From: Colicola sp016286205
GTDB lineage: Bacteria > Bacteroidota > Bacteroidia > Bacteroidales > Paludibacteraceae
Length of the DNA: 64,000 nucleotides
Reading direction: 5' to 3'
Assembly: GCA_016286205.1 (NCBI GenBank)
Contig: JAEESF010000007.1
Location: 1 to 64,000 of the forward strand
Part shown: positions 23,494 through 33,297 of the stretch, in pieces
Layout of the letters: the number at the start of each line of letters is the position of its first letter
Numbering within the stretch: the first letter of the stretch is position 1
The notes under the pieces: model-generated
Databases searched by the model: none
What the model saw: the letters and a program-made list of their open reading frames with translations, nothing else
What the model was told of the DNA's origin: nothing
Position numbers and translations under genes: made by a program

Positions 23494-24948
23494 ATGATCC
23501 ATCTGAACGAAGAAGCCGCTCGCTGCCTATTGTGCGAGCAAGCCCCTTGCGGTGAGAAAACGGCACGTGCCCTTCGTGCGTTGCGTTTCGAGAACCTCTG
23601 GACTGCCCGTCAACTGCTGTCGCAACTCAACGACCGGGAGATAGCCGCAGCCGAACAGGCCTGTATCCATTACGACCGACCTATCCGTATAGCAGAACTC
23701 AAATCGCAAATATGCGCCGAACCATCACCTGTCAAGACCGATTCGCTTCCTTCGCTGGAAATCAATTTCTGCGATATAGTCTGCGAGAATCCGTTCTTCC
23801 TGGCCAGTTCAGCTATTTGCACCAACTATGAGATGGTAGCCCGTGCTTTTGAGGCCGGCTGGGCAGGTGTCTTCTACAAGACAATCTGCAAACAAGATAT
23901 ACGGGAGGTATCGCCGCGCTTCGACGCCATGCGCAAAGAGGGAACACCCTTTGTCGGTTTCCGCAACATGGAGCAACTGAGCGAGAACCCGCATACAGTT
24001 GATTTCGATATTCTGCATCGGTTGAAACAGAATTATCCGACCAAGGTGGTCGTTGCTTCCATCATGGGGCAGACCGAAGAGGAATGGATCGAACTGGCCA
24101 AGATGGCCGAAGAGGCAGGCTGCGATGCGGTGGAACTGAATTTTTCTTGCCCGCAAATGCGTCTGACCGGTCTGGGTAGCGATATAGGCCAGAATCCGGA
24201 ACTCATACTCTTCTACACCTCGTACGTGCGCAACGCAGTGCGTATACCGGTTATCCCGAAGATGACACCTAATATTATGTCAATGACCTCGCCTGCGCTG
24301 GCTTGTTTCTACGGCGGTGCATCGGGTATCAGTGCCATCAATACGATCAAATCTATCACGATGAGTCACGAGGCGGAAGTGAGCAGCAAAAAGACCGTCA
24401 GCGGTTATTCGGGCAAAGCCGTTAAACCTATTGCACTACGTATGATCTATGAGATGACCGGCAATCCTATTCTACACAAAGCCGGCATAGAGAAGCACAT
24501 GGACATCAGCGGTATAGGTGGCATTGAGACATGGCGCGACGCACTGGAATTTATCCAATTGGGTTGCCGCAATGTGCAGGTCTGCACAGCTGTTATGCAG
24601 TACGGCTATCGCATCATTGACGACCTCGTTCTCGGACTGCAGCACTATATGCAAGAACGCGGTATTGTCGAACTGAAGAAATTGGTAGGCGAGGAACTGA
24701 AGAACATCGTTCTGCCGCATGACCTGGATCGCGATACGATGGTCTTCCCTAAGATTGACCGCGAGAAATGTATCGGTTGCGGCCGTTGCTATGTGTCGTG
24801 CCAAGATGGCGGACACCAGGCTATCAGCTTCGATGCCGACCGCAAACCGCGTATCATCGGCCAGAAATGCGTAGGTTGCCATCTTTGCCGCCTCGTATGC
24901 CCTACCGGCGCCATCGGCACAGCCAACCGCATGCCTAAGAAAGGATAA
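23494..24948 (+). CDS. preA: dihydropyrimidine dehydrogenase subunit PreA-like
   Basis: This flavin and iron-sulfur enzyme acts on pyrimidine bases, reducing uracil or thymine with NAD(H). Residues about 88-400 form a dihydroorotate-dehydrogenase-like TIM barrel (LNFSCPQMRLTGLGSDIGQN, VIPKMTPN, GIGGIETWRDALEFI). The C-terminus has two 4Fe-4S motifs, CIGCGRCYVSCQ (about 426-437) and CVGCHLCRLVCP (about 459-470). The N-terminal 85 residues carry an extra CLLCEQAPC cysteine cluster. No PreT gene is adjacent, so its electron partner is encoded elsewhere or not required. It follows pdxB by 31 bases. Confidence 0.85.
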   Translation: MIHLNEEAARCLLCEQAPCGEKTARALRALRFENLWTARQLLSQLNDREIAAAEQACIHYDRPIRIAELKSQICAEPSPVKTDSLPSLEINFCDIVCENPFFLASSAICTNYEMVARAFEAGWAGVFYKTICKQDIREVSPRFDAMRKEGTPFVGFRNMEQLSENPHTVDFDILHRLKQNYPTKVVVASIMGQTEEEWIELAKMAEEAGCDAVELNFSCPQMRLTGLGSDIGQNPELILFYTSYVRNAVRIPVIPKMTPNIMSMTSPALACFYGGASGISAINTIKSITMSHEAEVSSKKTVSGYSGKAVKPIALRMIYEMTGNPILHKAGIEKHMDISGIGGIETWRDALEFIQLGCRNVQVCTAVMQYGYRIIDDLVLGLQHYMQERGIVELKKLVGEELKNIVLPHDLDRDTMVFPKIDREKCIGCGRCYVSCQDGGHQAISFDADRKPRIIGQKCVGCHLCRLVCPTGAIGTANRMPKKG

Positions 24949-24964
24949 CCTAAAAAGAATATAT

Positions 24965-26158
24965 ATGAAAAAAATCGGATTATTATTGCTCATAGCAAGT
25001 ATGCTGTGTGCCTGCGCTGACAAGAAAGCAGGTGAACTGGGAGATTACATAGGCGGCGAAGGTGGTGCCGACTACGGAGGTAGCACTGGTAACGGTACTG
25101 GTCAGGCCGAGGCCGGCAAAGTGACGGCAGGTGAGTGGCGCGACCTGGACAACTGGGACTTCTGGTCAAACCTGATGAACACCAATGAAGAGTGCGCCCA
25201 ATACTGCAGCTACTGGTCGCTCTATCCGGAACATCGAGTAGCCGTCCGCGTAACCAACGATGATGGCATACCTCAGCGCGACGTGCCTGTTCAACTGGTA
25301 CGATTGCCTCAAGAGGAAGGCGAAACTCCCACCGTACTCTACGAATCGCGTACGGACAACCACGGCGAGACAAACCTATGGATAGGCCTGACACAACATC
25401 AGTCGAGCGTAGATAGCGCACAGCTGCAATTGGTAGTGAACAGCATCCAGCGCGACCTGCCCGTATGCATTACCAATTGGGGCGATTCGGTTAGATGGAA
25501 CGAGTGCACCACGACCGTCACGACCGGCAAGCAGATAGACATAGCCTTCATAGTAGATGCCACCGGATCGATGTGGGACGAGATAGATTTTCTGAAAGCT
25601 GACCTAAGGAACATCATCCAAACCGTAGCGACACAGAACAGCTCGGCCGACATACGTACCGCAGCACTTTTCTACCGTGACGAGGGTGACGAATACGTGA
25701 CACGTGTGAGCGATTTTACCAGCGACCTGGCTGCCACCACAGCCTTTATCGGCAATCAGAACGCTGACGGCGGAGGTGACTATCCGGAAGCCGTTCACAC
25801 AGCCCTGGAGAAAGGATTGCAGCAACTGGCGTGGAGTGAAGACAACTGTATCCGCCTGGCTTTTATGCTGCTGGACGCGCCGCCACATCATAACGAGACC
25901 GTCATCCAGAGCCTGACGACCACTATTCCTCGATACGCCCAACGCGGCATACGCATCATACCTGTAGCCGCCAGCGGCGTAGACAAATCGACCGAGTTCT
26001 TCCTGCGCTTCACCGCCATGGCTACCGACGCCACATACGTCTTCATAACCAACGATAGCGGCATAGGCGGCGAACACCTAGAACCGACCATAGGCCAATA
26101 CAAAGTGGAACAACTGAACGAACTGATCGTCAGATTGATTGGTGAGTACATGGAATAA
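24965..26158 (+). CDS. lipoprotein with von Willebrand factor A domain
   Basis: The protein has a signal peptide with lipobox LCAC at about residues 14-17, then a Gly-rich linker (GEGGADYGGSTGNGTG). A beta-rich middle section (about 85-180) may be an Ig-like domain. The vWA domain starts at about 192 with DIAFIVDATGSMWDEI, which contains a DxTGS variant of the metal site. The VVWA-type fold usually mediates protein binding at the cell surface. It starts 16 bases after preA and is followed by a small DUF1232 gene. Confidence 0.8.
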   Translation: MKKIGLLLLIASMLCACADKKAGELGDYIGGEGGADYGGSTGNGTGQAEAGKVTAGEWRDLDNWDFWSNLMNTNEECAQYCSYWSLYPEHRVAVRVTNDDGIPQRDVPVQLVRLPQEEGETPTVLYESRTDNHGETNLWIGLTQHQSSVDSAQLQLVVNSIQRDLPVCITNWGDSVRWNECTTTVTTGKQIDIAFIVDATGSMWDEIDFLKADLRNIIQTVATQNSSADIRTAALFYRDEGDEYVTRVSDFTSDLAATTAFIGNQNADGGGDYPEAVHTALEKGLQQLAWSEDNCIRLAFMLLDAPPHHNETVIQSLTTTIPRYAQRGIRIIPVAASGVDKSTEFFLRFTAMATDATYVFITNDSGIGGEHLEPTIGQYKVEQLNELIVRLIGEYME

Positions 26159-26170
26159 GAAAACAACACT

Positions 26171-26365
26171 ATGCAACAGAAAACCAAATATAGGCTGAGT
26201 ATCATCCTCGGCGCTCTAGCGGCACTGATCTACATCGTCGTTCCAACCGACTTGTCGCCCGACCCTGTACCCGTCATCGGATGGATTGACGACATCATCG
26301 CCGTACTGCTGGCTATCACCAATGCACTGGTCTTCGCCGGCAAGATACGCAAGAGAAAAGAATAA
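26171..26365 (+). CDS. DUF1232 (YkvA-like) membrane protein
   Basis: This 64-residue protein has the hallmark YIVVPTDLSPDPVPVIGWID segment between two hydrophobic helices, the YkvA/DUF1232 signature (Y-x-x-x-P-x-DL-x-PD-x-x-P-x-x-G-x-x-DD). The family's function is unknown. It starts 12 bases after the vWA lipoprotein gene and probably belongs to the same transcript. Confidence 0.85.
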   Translation: MQQKTKYRLSIILGALAALIYIVVPTDLSPDPVPVIGWIDDIIAVLLAITNALVFAGKIRKRKE

Positions 26366-26428
26366 GGACGAAAGGTACTTTAGATTTTATATCGCAGATT
26401 GCAAATTGTAGATTTTAAAATTAAAATC

Positions 26429-26459
26429 TTGTACATTCCAAAAAATTGTAGTACCTTTG
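26429..26459 (+). promoter_or_regulatory. proS promoter
   Basis: A TTG box (26429-26431) with a 20-base spacer to TACCTTTG (26452-26459). The predicted start is about 35 bases before the proS ATG. Confidence 0.7.
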
Positions 26460-26501
26460 CACCCGTTTTTCGAAAATAGGCATATAAACAAACGATTATA
26501 A

Positions 26502-27992
26502 ATGGCTAATTATCAAAAATTGACTCCTCGAAGCGAGGATTACTCTAAATGGTACAACGAGCTGGTCGTAAAGGCAGACCTGGCTGAGCAAAGCGCTGTG
26601 CGCGGTTGTATGGTGATCAAACCCTACGGCTACGCTATCTGGGAAACCATCCAGGCCGAACTGGACCGTCGATTCAAAGAGAAAGGTGTAAAAAACGCCT
26701 ATTTCCCCCTGCTGATTCCCAAATCGTTCCTTAGCCGTGAGGCCGAACACGTAGAAGGATTCGCCAAAGAATGTGCTGTGGTCACCCATCACCGCCTGAT
26801 GAACGACCCGAACGGCCGTGGCGTGGTTGTCGACCCGGATGCACGACTGGAAGAAGAACTGATCATTCGTCCGACATCGGAAACCATCATTTGGTCCACC
26901 TACAAAAACTGGATCAATAGTTACCGCGACCTGCCTATCCTCTGCAATCAATGGTGTAACGTTATGCGCTGGGAGATGCGTACGCGCCTTTTCCTGCGTA
27001 CGGCAGAGTTCCTTTGGCAAGAGGGTCATACGGCTCACGCAACTAAAGAGGAGGCCGAAGACTACGCACGCCAAATGCTGGATGTATATGCCGACTTTGC
27101 GGAGAACGTGATGGCCATACCTGTAGTGAAAGGTGTGAAATCGCCTAACGAGCGTTTCGCCGGTGCACTGAACACCTATTGCATCGAAGCCATGATGCAG
27201 GACGGTAAGGCGCTGCAAGCAGGTACGAGCCACTTCCTCGGACAGAATTTTGCCAAGAGTTTCGATGTACAGTTCCTGACCAAGGAGAACAAATACGAAT
27301 ACGTATGGGCAACCAGTTGGGGCGTTTCTACACGACTGATGGGTGCGCTCATCATGACCCACTCCGACGACAACGGACTAGTTCTGCCGCCACACTTGGC
27401 ACCGATACAGGTAGTCATTGTGCCTATCTACAAACAGGCCGACCAGTTGGCTGCATTGCTCGAAAAACTCAACCCGATAGCCGACCAATTGAAAGCGCTC
27501 GGCATCCGCGTCAAAGTGGATACGGACGACAAGTACACGCCGGGATACAAGTTCGCCGACTATGAGCTGAAGGGCGTTCCGGTTCGTTTGGCTATGGGCG
27601 GACGTGACCTAGAGAACGGCACCATCGAGATAGCTCGTCGCGATACGCAGACCAAGGAGACCATTTCTGTCGATGGAATCGTGGAAATAGTGAAGAATCT
27701 GTTGGAAGAAATCCAAAAGAACTTGCTGCAAAAAGCTCTGGATTTCCGCATTGCCAATACGCGCGAAGTGAACAGCTACGACGAGTTCAAAGAGGAACTG
27801 AAGAAAGGTGGATTCCTGCTGGCTCATTGGGACGGTACAGCCGAGACCGAACAACGCATCAAGGATGAAACGAAGGCTACTATCCGTTGTATTCCGTTGG
27901 CCGCTCTACCAGGCCATAAGGACGAACCGGGAACCTGTATGGTCACCGGTAAACCATCGGCCGGACGCGTAGTTTTCGCGCTCAACTATTAA
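26502..27992 (+). CDS. proS: prolyl-tRNA synthetase (short, archaeal-type)
   Basis: It charges tRNA-Pro with proline. The 496-residue protein has class II synthetase motifs (motif 2 RWEMRTRLFLRTAEFLWQEG, motif 3-like ATSWGVSTRLMGALI) and lacks the large editing insertion of the bacterial type. It is therefore the archaeal/eukaryotic-like form, which is common in Bacteroidota. A C-terminal zinc-binding-like domain follows (about 400-496). It has its own promoter and a hairpin after its stop. Confidence 0.93.
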   Translation: MANYQKLTPRSEDYSKWYNELVVKADLAEQSAVRGCMVIKPYGYAIWETIQAELDRRFKEKGVKNAYFPLLIPKSFLSREAEHVEGFAKECAVVTHHRLMNDPNGRGVVVDPDARLEEELIIRPTSETIIWSTYKNWINSYRDLPILCNQWCNVMRWEMRTRLFLRTAEFLWQEGHTAHATKEEAEDYARQMLDVYADFAENVMAIPVVKGVKSPNERFAGALNTYCIEAMMQDGKALQAGTSHFLGQNFAKSFDVQFLTKENKYEYVWATSWGVSTRLMGALIMTHSDDNGLVLPPHLAPIQVVIVPIYKQADQLAALLEKLNPIADQLKALGIRVKVDTDDKYTPGYKFADYELKGVPVRLAMGGRDLENGTIEIARRDTQTKETISVDGIVEIVKNLLEEIQKNLLQKALDFRIANTREVNSYDEFKEELKKGGFLLAHWDGTAETEQRIKDETKATIRCIPLAALPGHKDEPGTCMVTGKPSAGRVVFALNY

Positions 27993-27993
27993 G

Positions 27994-28020
27994 GTGCCGC
28001 AACCGAACGGCACGGTTTTT
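27994..28020 (+). terminator. terminator after proS
   Basis: GTGCCG/CGGCAC stem with an 8-base loop, then GGTTTTTG. It begins two bases after the proS stop, 20 bases before the next start. Confidence 0.65.
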
Positions 28021-28040
28021 GTCAGTAGGAGTACTAAACG

Positions 28041-28622
28041 ATGAAACGACTGCTGATCATATTAGTAAGTTTAGCAGTGGGCATGCAGATGTTCGCTGCT
28101 AAACAATATATGGATTCATGCATGATCCGTATAGAGAACGGCGATACCCTCTACATGGCATGGCTGCATGAAGTATGGTGCTACCCTCCGCTCAAATTCA
28201 AGAACAAGAAACAGGAGAAATTCTACTGGCGCACCGTACGTGATGTTAAGAAATGTCTGCCTTACGCTAAGATGATTACTGCCGACATGGCTTATGCCGA
28301 TGCCGAACTGGCCAAACTGCCGGACAAAAAGAGCCAGAAGAAATGGTGGCACAAATTCGAACGCCAACTCTTCAAGAAATACGAGAACGATTTTCGTAAT
28401 ATGTATGCCAGCCAAGGCATGATGCTGATGAAACTGCTCGATCGAGAGACCGACCGAACCAGTTATGAACTCATCAAGCAATACAAGGGCAAAGCTAGTG
28501 CCAATTTCTGGCAATTCGTTGCCAAACTATTCAAAAACGATCTGAAAGAGGAATACGATGCTGCCGACAAAGACCGCATCACCGAACGAGTGATCAACCT
28601 CGTGGAAGCCGGGCAGTTATAA
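28041..28622 (+). CDS. secreted DUF4294 family protein
   Basis: This 193-residue protein has an N-terminal signal peptide (MKRLLIILVSLAVGMQMFAA). The conserved DUF4294 core follows, with ENGDTLYMAWLHEVWCYPP and a Lys/Trp-rich RTVRDVKKCLPYAK stretch. The family is found mainly in Bacteroidota and its function is unknown. Its 3' end overlaps the convergent MATE transporter gene by 29 bases. Confidence 0.8.
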   Translation: MKRLLIILVSLAVGMQMFAAKQYMDSCMIRIENGDTLYMAWLHEVWCYPPLKFKNKKQEKFYWRTVRDVKKCLPYAKMITADMAYADAELAKLPDKKSQKKWWHKFERQLFKKYENDFRNMYASQGMMLMKLLDRETDRTSYELIKQYKGKASANFWQFVAKLFKNDLKEEYDAADKDRITERVINLVEAGQL

Positions 28623-29931
28623 GCACGATAACAGCCGTAACGGCGGAGATAGTGTCGCTGATGGGAATAGACCACCACACGCCATCCAACGGGTCAGCAA
28701 AAGCCATTGGCAGCAATAGCGTCAGAGGTATCAGATACAGCACCTGACGCGTCAAACTCAAAAAGATCGCTTTTCCCGCCTTACCGATAGAAGTAAACAG
28801 ATTGCCGGTCACCATCTGGAAACCGATAATCAGCATACTGGAACAGATGATACGCATCGGTCTAACTGTCTGACTGATCAACTGTACATCGTGGCTGAAC
28901 ATCTGCGTCATCAGCCGCGGAAAACATTCTCCTAGCACAAACACCACCGCCATTACCGCTGTAGCATAGATGCAGGTCAGGTAGAACGAACGCAACGTGC
29001 GGTCGTATAGTTTGGCGCCGTAGTTATAGCCCGCTATGGGCTGCATTCCCTGGTTCAGGCCCATGATGATCATAGCAAAGACAAACGTCAGACGATTGAT
29101 CACTCCGTACGATGCAATGGCCATATCGCCGCCAAAACGCTTCAACTGATTGTTGATGATGATGACTACAAAGCAATGAGCGATATTGTATAGGAACGGC
29201 GACATGCCGATAGCTAACGCACGCCGTGTGATACCTCTATCCAAACGCCAAATTCCCCGATGGAATCGAACCAACTCATTCTTGTCCATGAATTTCGTCA
29301 ACTGCCAAACCACTGCTACCGCCTGGCTGATCACCGTAGCTAGAGCAGCGCCACGGACACCCATATCGAGCGCAAAAATAAAGATAGGGTCTAGGATAAT
29401 ATTCACCGTCACGGCCACTATCGTTGCCGCCATGGAGAAACGCGGATGACCCGCCGAACGCAACATCGCATTCAGACCGAAATAGATATGGGTCAGGATA
29501 TTACCATAGAGAATAATCTCCATGTAGTCGTGCGCATAGCGAATCGTATCGGAACTCGCGCCAAAAGCCATCAGGATAGGGTCTAACCAAATCAGTCCGA
29601 CCATCATCACCAGCGTCGAGAGAATCACATTCATCACGATGACATTCCCCAACACTTTGTTCGCTCGATCGTAATCACGCTCACCAAGATAGATGGCTAG
29701 TATGGACGAAGCGCCTACTCCGACCAAACTACCGAATGCCGCACAGATATCCATAAATGGCTTAGCTACCGTCAGCGCACCTAAAGCCAATGCCCCGCAA
29801 CCATGACCGATATAGATGGTATCCACTATATTGTACAGCGAACTGGCCGTCATCGCAATGATGGCAGGTAGTGCATACTTGAAGAGCAATTGATGCACAG
29901 GCGCTGTTCCCAATTCGGTGGTACGTGACAT
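28594..29931 (-). CDS. MATE family efflux transporter
   Basis: This 445-residue protein has about 12 transmembrane segments in two repeats, beginning LLFKYALPAIIAMTASSLYN IVDTIYIG-like and including the MATE hallmark Q-x-x-x-N-Y (GLNQGMQPIAGYNYGAK). MATE proteins export drugs and metabolites in exchange for Na+ or H+. It is the last gene of the long - strand run (36661 down to 28594), five bases after mrp. Confidence 0.9.
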   Translation of the reverse strand: MSRTTELGTAPVHQLLFKYALPAIIAMTASSLYNIVDTIYIGHGCGALALGALTVAKPFMDICAAFGSLVGVGASSILAIYLGERDYDRANKVLGNVIVMNVILSTLVMMVGLIWLDPILMAFGASSDTIRYAHDYMEIILYGNILTHIYFGLNAMLRSAGHPRFSMAATIVAVTVNIILDPIFIFALDMGVRGAALATVISQAVAVVWQLTKFMDKNELVRFHRGIWRLDRGITRRALAIGMSPFLYNIAHCFVVIIINNQLKRFGGDMAIASYGVINRLTFVFAMIIMGLNQGMQPIAGYNYGAKLYDRTLRSFYLTCIYATAVMAVVFVLGECFPRLMTQMFSHDVQLISQTVRPMRIICSSMLIIGFQMVTGNLFTSIGKAGKAIFLSLTRQVLYLIPLTLLLPMAFADPLDGVWWSIPISDTISAVTAVIVLITARLPRG

Positions 29932-29936
29932 GTCGA

Positions 29937-30977
29937 TCAGAGTTTTTGTGCGATGGAATCGAAGATTGTTGCTGCCGGATGGCCTGTTTGTAATGCGATA
30001 GGAGTTCCTTCGTCGCCGCCCTCACGGATCGACTGCACTAGCGGAATCTGGCCCAGCAATGGCACACCCAGTTCCTCTGCCAGACGTTTGCCTCCGTCAC
30101 GACCGAAGATATAATACCTGTTCTCCGGTAGTTCGGCAGGCGTGAACCACGCCATATTCTCAATGATACCCAGTACAGGCACATTGATCTTCTCGTTACG
30201 GAACATATCTACACCTTTGCGCGCGTCTACTAGCGCCACCGGTTGAGGCGTAGTCACAACGATAGCTCCGGTCAACTGAAGAGCCGAAACCAGCGTCAGA
30301 TGCACATCGCTGGTACCCGGAGGCAGGTCTATCAGGAAATAATCCAAATCGCCCCAATGGGCATCCTGAATCAGCTGCTTCAGCGCATTGCTGGCCATTC
30401 CTCCGCGCCAGATAACTGCTTGAGCAGGATCAACAAAGAAACCGATAGACAGCATCTTGACTCCATACTGCTCGATAGGCTCAATCAGCGTCCTTCCATC
30501 TTCTTCAACCGAAACAGGACGGCAATCTTCGGTGTGGAACATTTTGGGCATAGAAGGTCCGTGGATATCCGCATCCAGCAGTCCGACACGCTTGCCCTGC
30601 TTTGCCAACGCTATGGCTAAATTGGCTGCTACAGTTGATTTTCCCACTCCGCCCTTGCCGCTGTGGATAGCGATGATATGCGTGGCATGTAGGGCCGACG
30701 GCTTAGCCTGCGCTTCTGGCGTCAGATTCTGACGAACGAACTTAGTATGGATATTGGCCGAAATATTGGGGTCAACATAGGTCTGTAGCGCGACTTCTGC
30801 TGCCTTGAGAACCGATTTCAGAAATGGGTCATTGTCCTTCTGAAAAATCAAAGAGAACGATACCTCAAAACCCGAAATACGGATGTCATCTTCCAGCATC
30901 CCGCTCTCTATCAGGTCCTTGCCTGTTCCCGGATAACGCACATGGCGCAACGCATCAATGATTTGTTGAGGATACAT
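29937..30977 (-). CDS. Mrp/NBP35-type P-loop ATPase, iron-sulfur carrier
   Basis: It has an N-terminal DUF59 domain (about 1-90) followed by a ParA/MinD-like ATPase (about 95-346) with the deviant Walker A HSGKGGVGKST, DADIHGPSMP and PPGTSDVHL. The family delivers iron-sulfur clusters to apo-proteins. The CxxC pair that many Mrp proteins carry is absent here: the ENMAWFTPAELPENRYYIFG stretch has no cysteine, so cluster binding may differ. Its start overlaps the end of trmB by 23 bases. Confidence 0.88.
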   Translation of the reverse strand: MYPQQIIDALRHVRYPGTGKDLIESGMLEDDIRISGFEVSFSLIFQKDNDPFLKSVLKAAEVALQTYVDPNISANIHTKFVRQNLTPEAQAKPSALHATHIIAIHSGKGGVGKSTVAANLAIALAKQGKRVGLLDADIHGPSMPKMFHTEDCRPVSVEEDGRTLIEPIEQYGVKMLSIGFFVDPAQAVIWRGGMASNALKQLIQDAHWGDLDYFLIDLPPGTSDVHLTLVSALQLTGAIVVTTPQPVALVDARKGVDMFRNEKINVPVLGIIENMAWFTPAELPENRYYIFGRDGGKRLAEELGVPLLGQIPLVQSIREGGDEGTPIALQTGHPAATIFDSIAQKL

Positions 30978-31740
30978 AGTTTCTTCCGTACGAACGATAA
31001 CTGTCTTTTTCTATCTCTATAGTAGGTTCCTCCCACTCTGTCTTAGGTGCAAGCGTCCACTCCAGATATTTGATCTTCATGCCGCGGTCGAGCCATTGCT
31101 GCTCATAGTGTGTCCTTAGCGCACGCGCATCATCCAGTCGCGACGAATCAGATGGCTGCGCATACAGGTCATCCGTATCTGCCAACACCGGATAATTGTT
31201 CAGCCTCAGCATTTCGCACGTATAGGTGTAGAGAAAAGGGCTGTCGGTTTTCAAATGAATCAGCCCATCCGGACGCACAATCTGCTGATAGCGCTGCATA
31301 AAATAGGTGCTAGTCAAGCGTTTGGTGGCTTTCTTCATCTGCGGGTCGCAAAAGGTAATCCAGATCTCATCCACCTCATCGGCAGCAAAAAAAGCCGTGA
31401 CTATCTCGATGTTGGTGCGCAGAAAAGCCACATTCTTCAGCCCTGCCAGTTCCGCCTCTTTGGCGCCGGCCCACATACGCGCGCCCTTGATGTCGATGCC
31501 TATGAAATTCTTGTCCGGATACTTTCGTGCCAAGCCCACCGTATATTCGCCTCGGCCACAGCCCAACTCCAACACAATAGGATTATTGTTATGAAAATAG
31601 TTGTCACGCCAATGGCCGGCCATCTCATGTTGCTGGTCCGCACGCGACTTCTGGATGCTGTTCATCTCTGACGCACCACACTGGAAGACATTGTTAAATG
31701 TCTCCATTTCTGCGAATTTCTTGAGTTTATTCTTCCCCAT
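30955..31740 (-). CDS. trmB: tRNA (guanine-N7-)-methyltransferase
   Basis: It methylates N7 of G46 in tRNA variable loops using SAM. Motifs are VLELGCGRGEYTVGLA (SAM site), FIGIDIKGARMW and ITFCDPQMKKATKRL, the last occupying the position of the family motif DPWPKKRH. The frame extends five codons upstream to 31755, but MGKNKLKKFAEME at 31740 matches family N-termini. The 261-residue version overlaps gldH by 14 bases and mrp by 23. Confidence 0.88.
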   Translation of the reverse strand: MGKNKLKKFAEMETFNNVFQCGASEMNSIQKSRADQQHEMAGHWRDNYFHNNNPIVLELGCGRGEYTVGLARKYPDKNFIGIDIKGARMWAGAKEAELAGLKNVAFLRTNIEIVTAFFAADEVDEIWITFCDPQMKKATKRLTSTYFMQRYQQIVRPDGLIHLKTDSPFLYTYTCEMLRLNNYPVLADTDDLYAQPSDSSRLDDARALRTHYEQQWLDRGMKIKYLEWTLAPKTEWEEPTIEIEKDSYRSYGRNYVSSTNH

Positions 31741-32188
31741 TTCTGATGACTTCAAGACCGATATCGGTCACTCCGCGGAGAAGCGTGTCACGCATGCCGT
31801 GCTGAATCTCAAAAACATAAGTGCCAGGTCCGGAAAACAAGCGATTCTCATCTAGCAAGACGGGCATCTCGATGATGCCATTATGTCGATCGCCCAACCA
31901 TCGTCCGCGGTCATCGGCCAGATAGAACTCGATGGTATCGCGCTGCGTTTCGTTACCAACAAAAAGCCACATATTCTGGTAAGGGTAACGCTCAGAATGA
32001 CGCACATAGACTATAGTGCGATAGGTAGCCGAGATATCCGTTATCGGCACCTCAAAACGAACAACCGAATCCATATGCCATTGTTCCGATGGAATCGGAT
32101 ATACTTGGCTGTATATGAGATCTCGTAACGAACAGGATGTCAGCCCCATTGCCGCTACGGCCAGCAAGCAGAAAACATACTTTCTCAT
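31727..32188 (-). CDS. gldH: gliding-motility lipoprotein GldH-like
   Basis: This 153-residue protein has a lipoprotein signal peptide with lipobox LTSC (about 16-19) and the GldH-type core: FEVPITDISATYRTIVYVRH, YPYQNMWLF and GRWLGDRHNG. GldH is an envelope lipoprotein required for gliding in Flavobacterium, but it is widely conserved in non-gliding Bacteroidales, where its role is unknown. It lies between ricT-like and trmB with short overlaps on both sides. Confidence 0.82.
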   Translation of the reverse strand: MRKYVFCLLAVAAMGLTSCSLRDLIYSQVYPIPSEQWHMDSVVRFEVPITDISATYRTIVYVRHSERYPYQNMWLFVGNETQRDTIEFYLADDRGRWLGDRHNGIIEMPVLLDENRLFSGPGTYVFEIQHGMRDTLLRGVTDIGLEVIRNGEE

Positions 32189-33297
32189 CGTCTGTCCCTC
32201 CTATCGCGGCGGTCGCCGTGATGATTCTTTTTCTTACGATCAAAACGAGTTACATCATCGTGTCCTACCACATTCTGATAACCGATATCGGCCACCGAAG
32301 CACGCGTGCCCTCCAGCGTATCGGGTTTCTCACCACGACGGTTCATGGCGATGATATCATTCGCCCGCTGCGCGGTAATAGTCTGCAGATTGGCTGCCAT
32401 GTGCTGATCAGACGAATAAGTAACCATTCCTGCCAGCGGATCAGCAGAGAATAGATAATACGTAGCATCTTTGGTCTCCAGTTGGGCATGACGCGGAGGG
32501 AGCGATTTAGAGGCATCTTCATATACCGGTACCTCATAGTTGAGACAGCATTTGAGTTTAGCGCACATGCCTGCTAGTTTCTGCGGATTAGGCGAGATGT
32601 TCTGCAGTCGCGCTGCACCTGTTCCCACCGACGAGAAATTCATCATCCATGTGCTACAGCATAGTTCGCGTCCACAAGGACCGGTTCCGCCTATACGGCC
32701 GGCCTCCTGACGCGCACCTATCTGCTTCATCTCCACACGGATGCGGAATGTCTCGGCATATACCTTGATCAGCTGGCGGAAATCAACACGCCCGTCGGCT
32801 ATGTAGTAGAAGATTGCCTTGGTGCCATCGCCCTGATACTCTACGTCGCCTATCTTCATCTCCAGACCGAGCGATTTGGCCAGTTGACGTGCTTTGATCA
32901 TCGTCTCTTGCTCGCGCGCATGCGCTTGCTTGGCACGTTCGATGTCCTGATCGGTGGCAATGCGTATGATCTGGCGCACTTCATACCGTGACGAATCGAT
33001 GTTGTTCTTCTTCATCTGCAGTTCCACCAGTTTGCCGGTCAATACCACTTCGCCCAAGTCTTGACCAGGATTGGCCTCCACAACAACCGTCACCCCTTTC
33101 TCCAAAGGCAAGTGCTGACTATTGTGGAAATAACCTTTGCGCGTATTTTTAAACTGAACCTCAATCAGGTCAGTCAGTTGCGTATTTTCCGGCAGGTCGC
33201 TGAGCCAGTCACTCACAGGCAGCATATGCGCAGAATTGCGCTTGGTAGCCGCAGCACTCAGCTCATGATGTTCGGATCCTACTGTATATTTCTTCAT
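32185..33297 (-). CDS. ricT: PSP1-domain protein, RicT/YaaT-like
   Basis: The protein has a central PSP1 domain and two cysteine clusters, GPCGRELCCSTW and MCAKLKCCLNYE. In the RicT/YaaT family these help bind an iron-sulfur cluster in a complex affecting RNase Y and mRNA processing. The C-terminus is His/Arg/Lys-rich and disordered (KKKNHHGDRRDRRDRR). The frame is open to 33336, but the ATG at 33297 overlaps the holB stop (ATGA), so coupling favours it. At 370 residues it is longer than the Firmicutes protein (about 275). Confidence 0.82.
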   Translation of the reverse strand: MKKYTVGSEHHELSAAATKRNSAHMLPVSDWLSDLPENTQLTDLIEVQFKNTRKGYFHNSQHLPLEKGVTVVVEANPGQDLGEVVLTGKLVELQMKKNNIDSSRYEVRQIIRIATDQDIERAKQAHAREQETMIKARQLAKSLGLEMKIGDVEYQGDGTKAIFYYIADGRVDFRQLIKVYAETFRIRVEMKQIGARQEAGRIGGTGPCGRELCCSTWMMNFSSVGTGAARLQNISPNPQKLAGMCAKLKCCLNYEVPVYEDASKSLPPRHAQLETKDATYYLFSADPLAGMVTYSSDQHMAANLQTITAQRANDIIAMNRRGEKPDTLEGTRASVADIGYQNVVGHDDVTRFDRKKKNHHGDRRDRRDRR

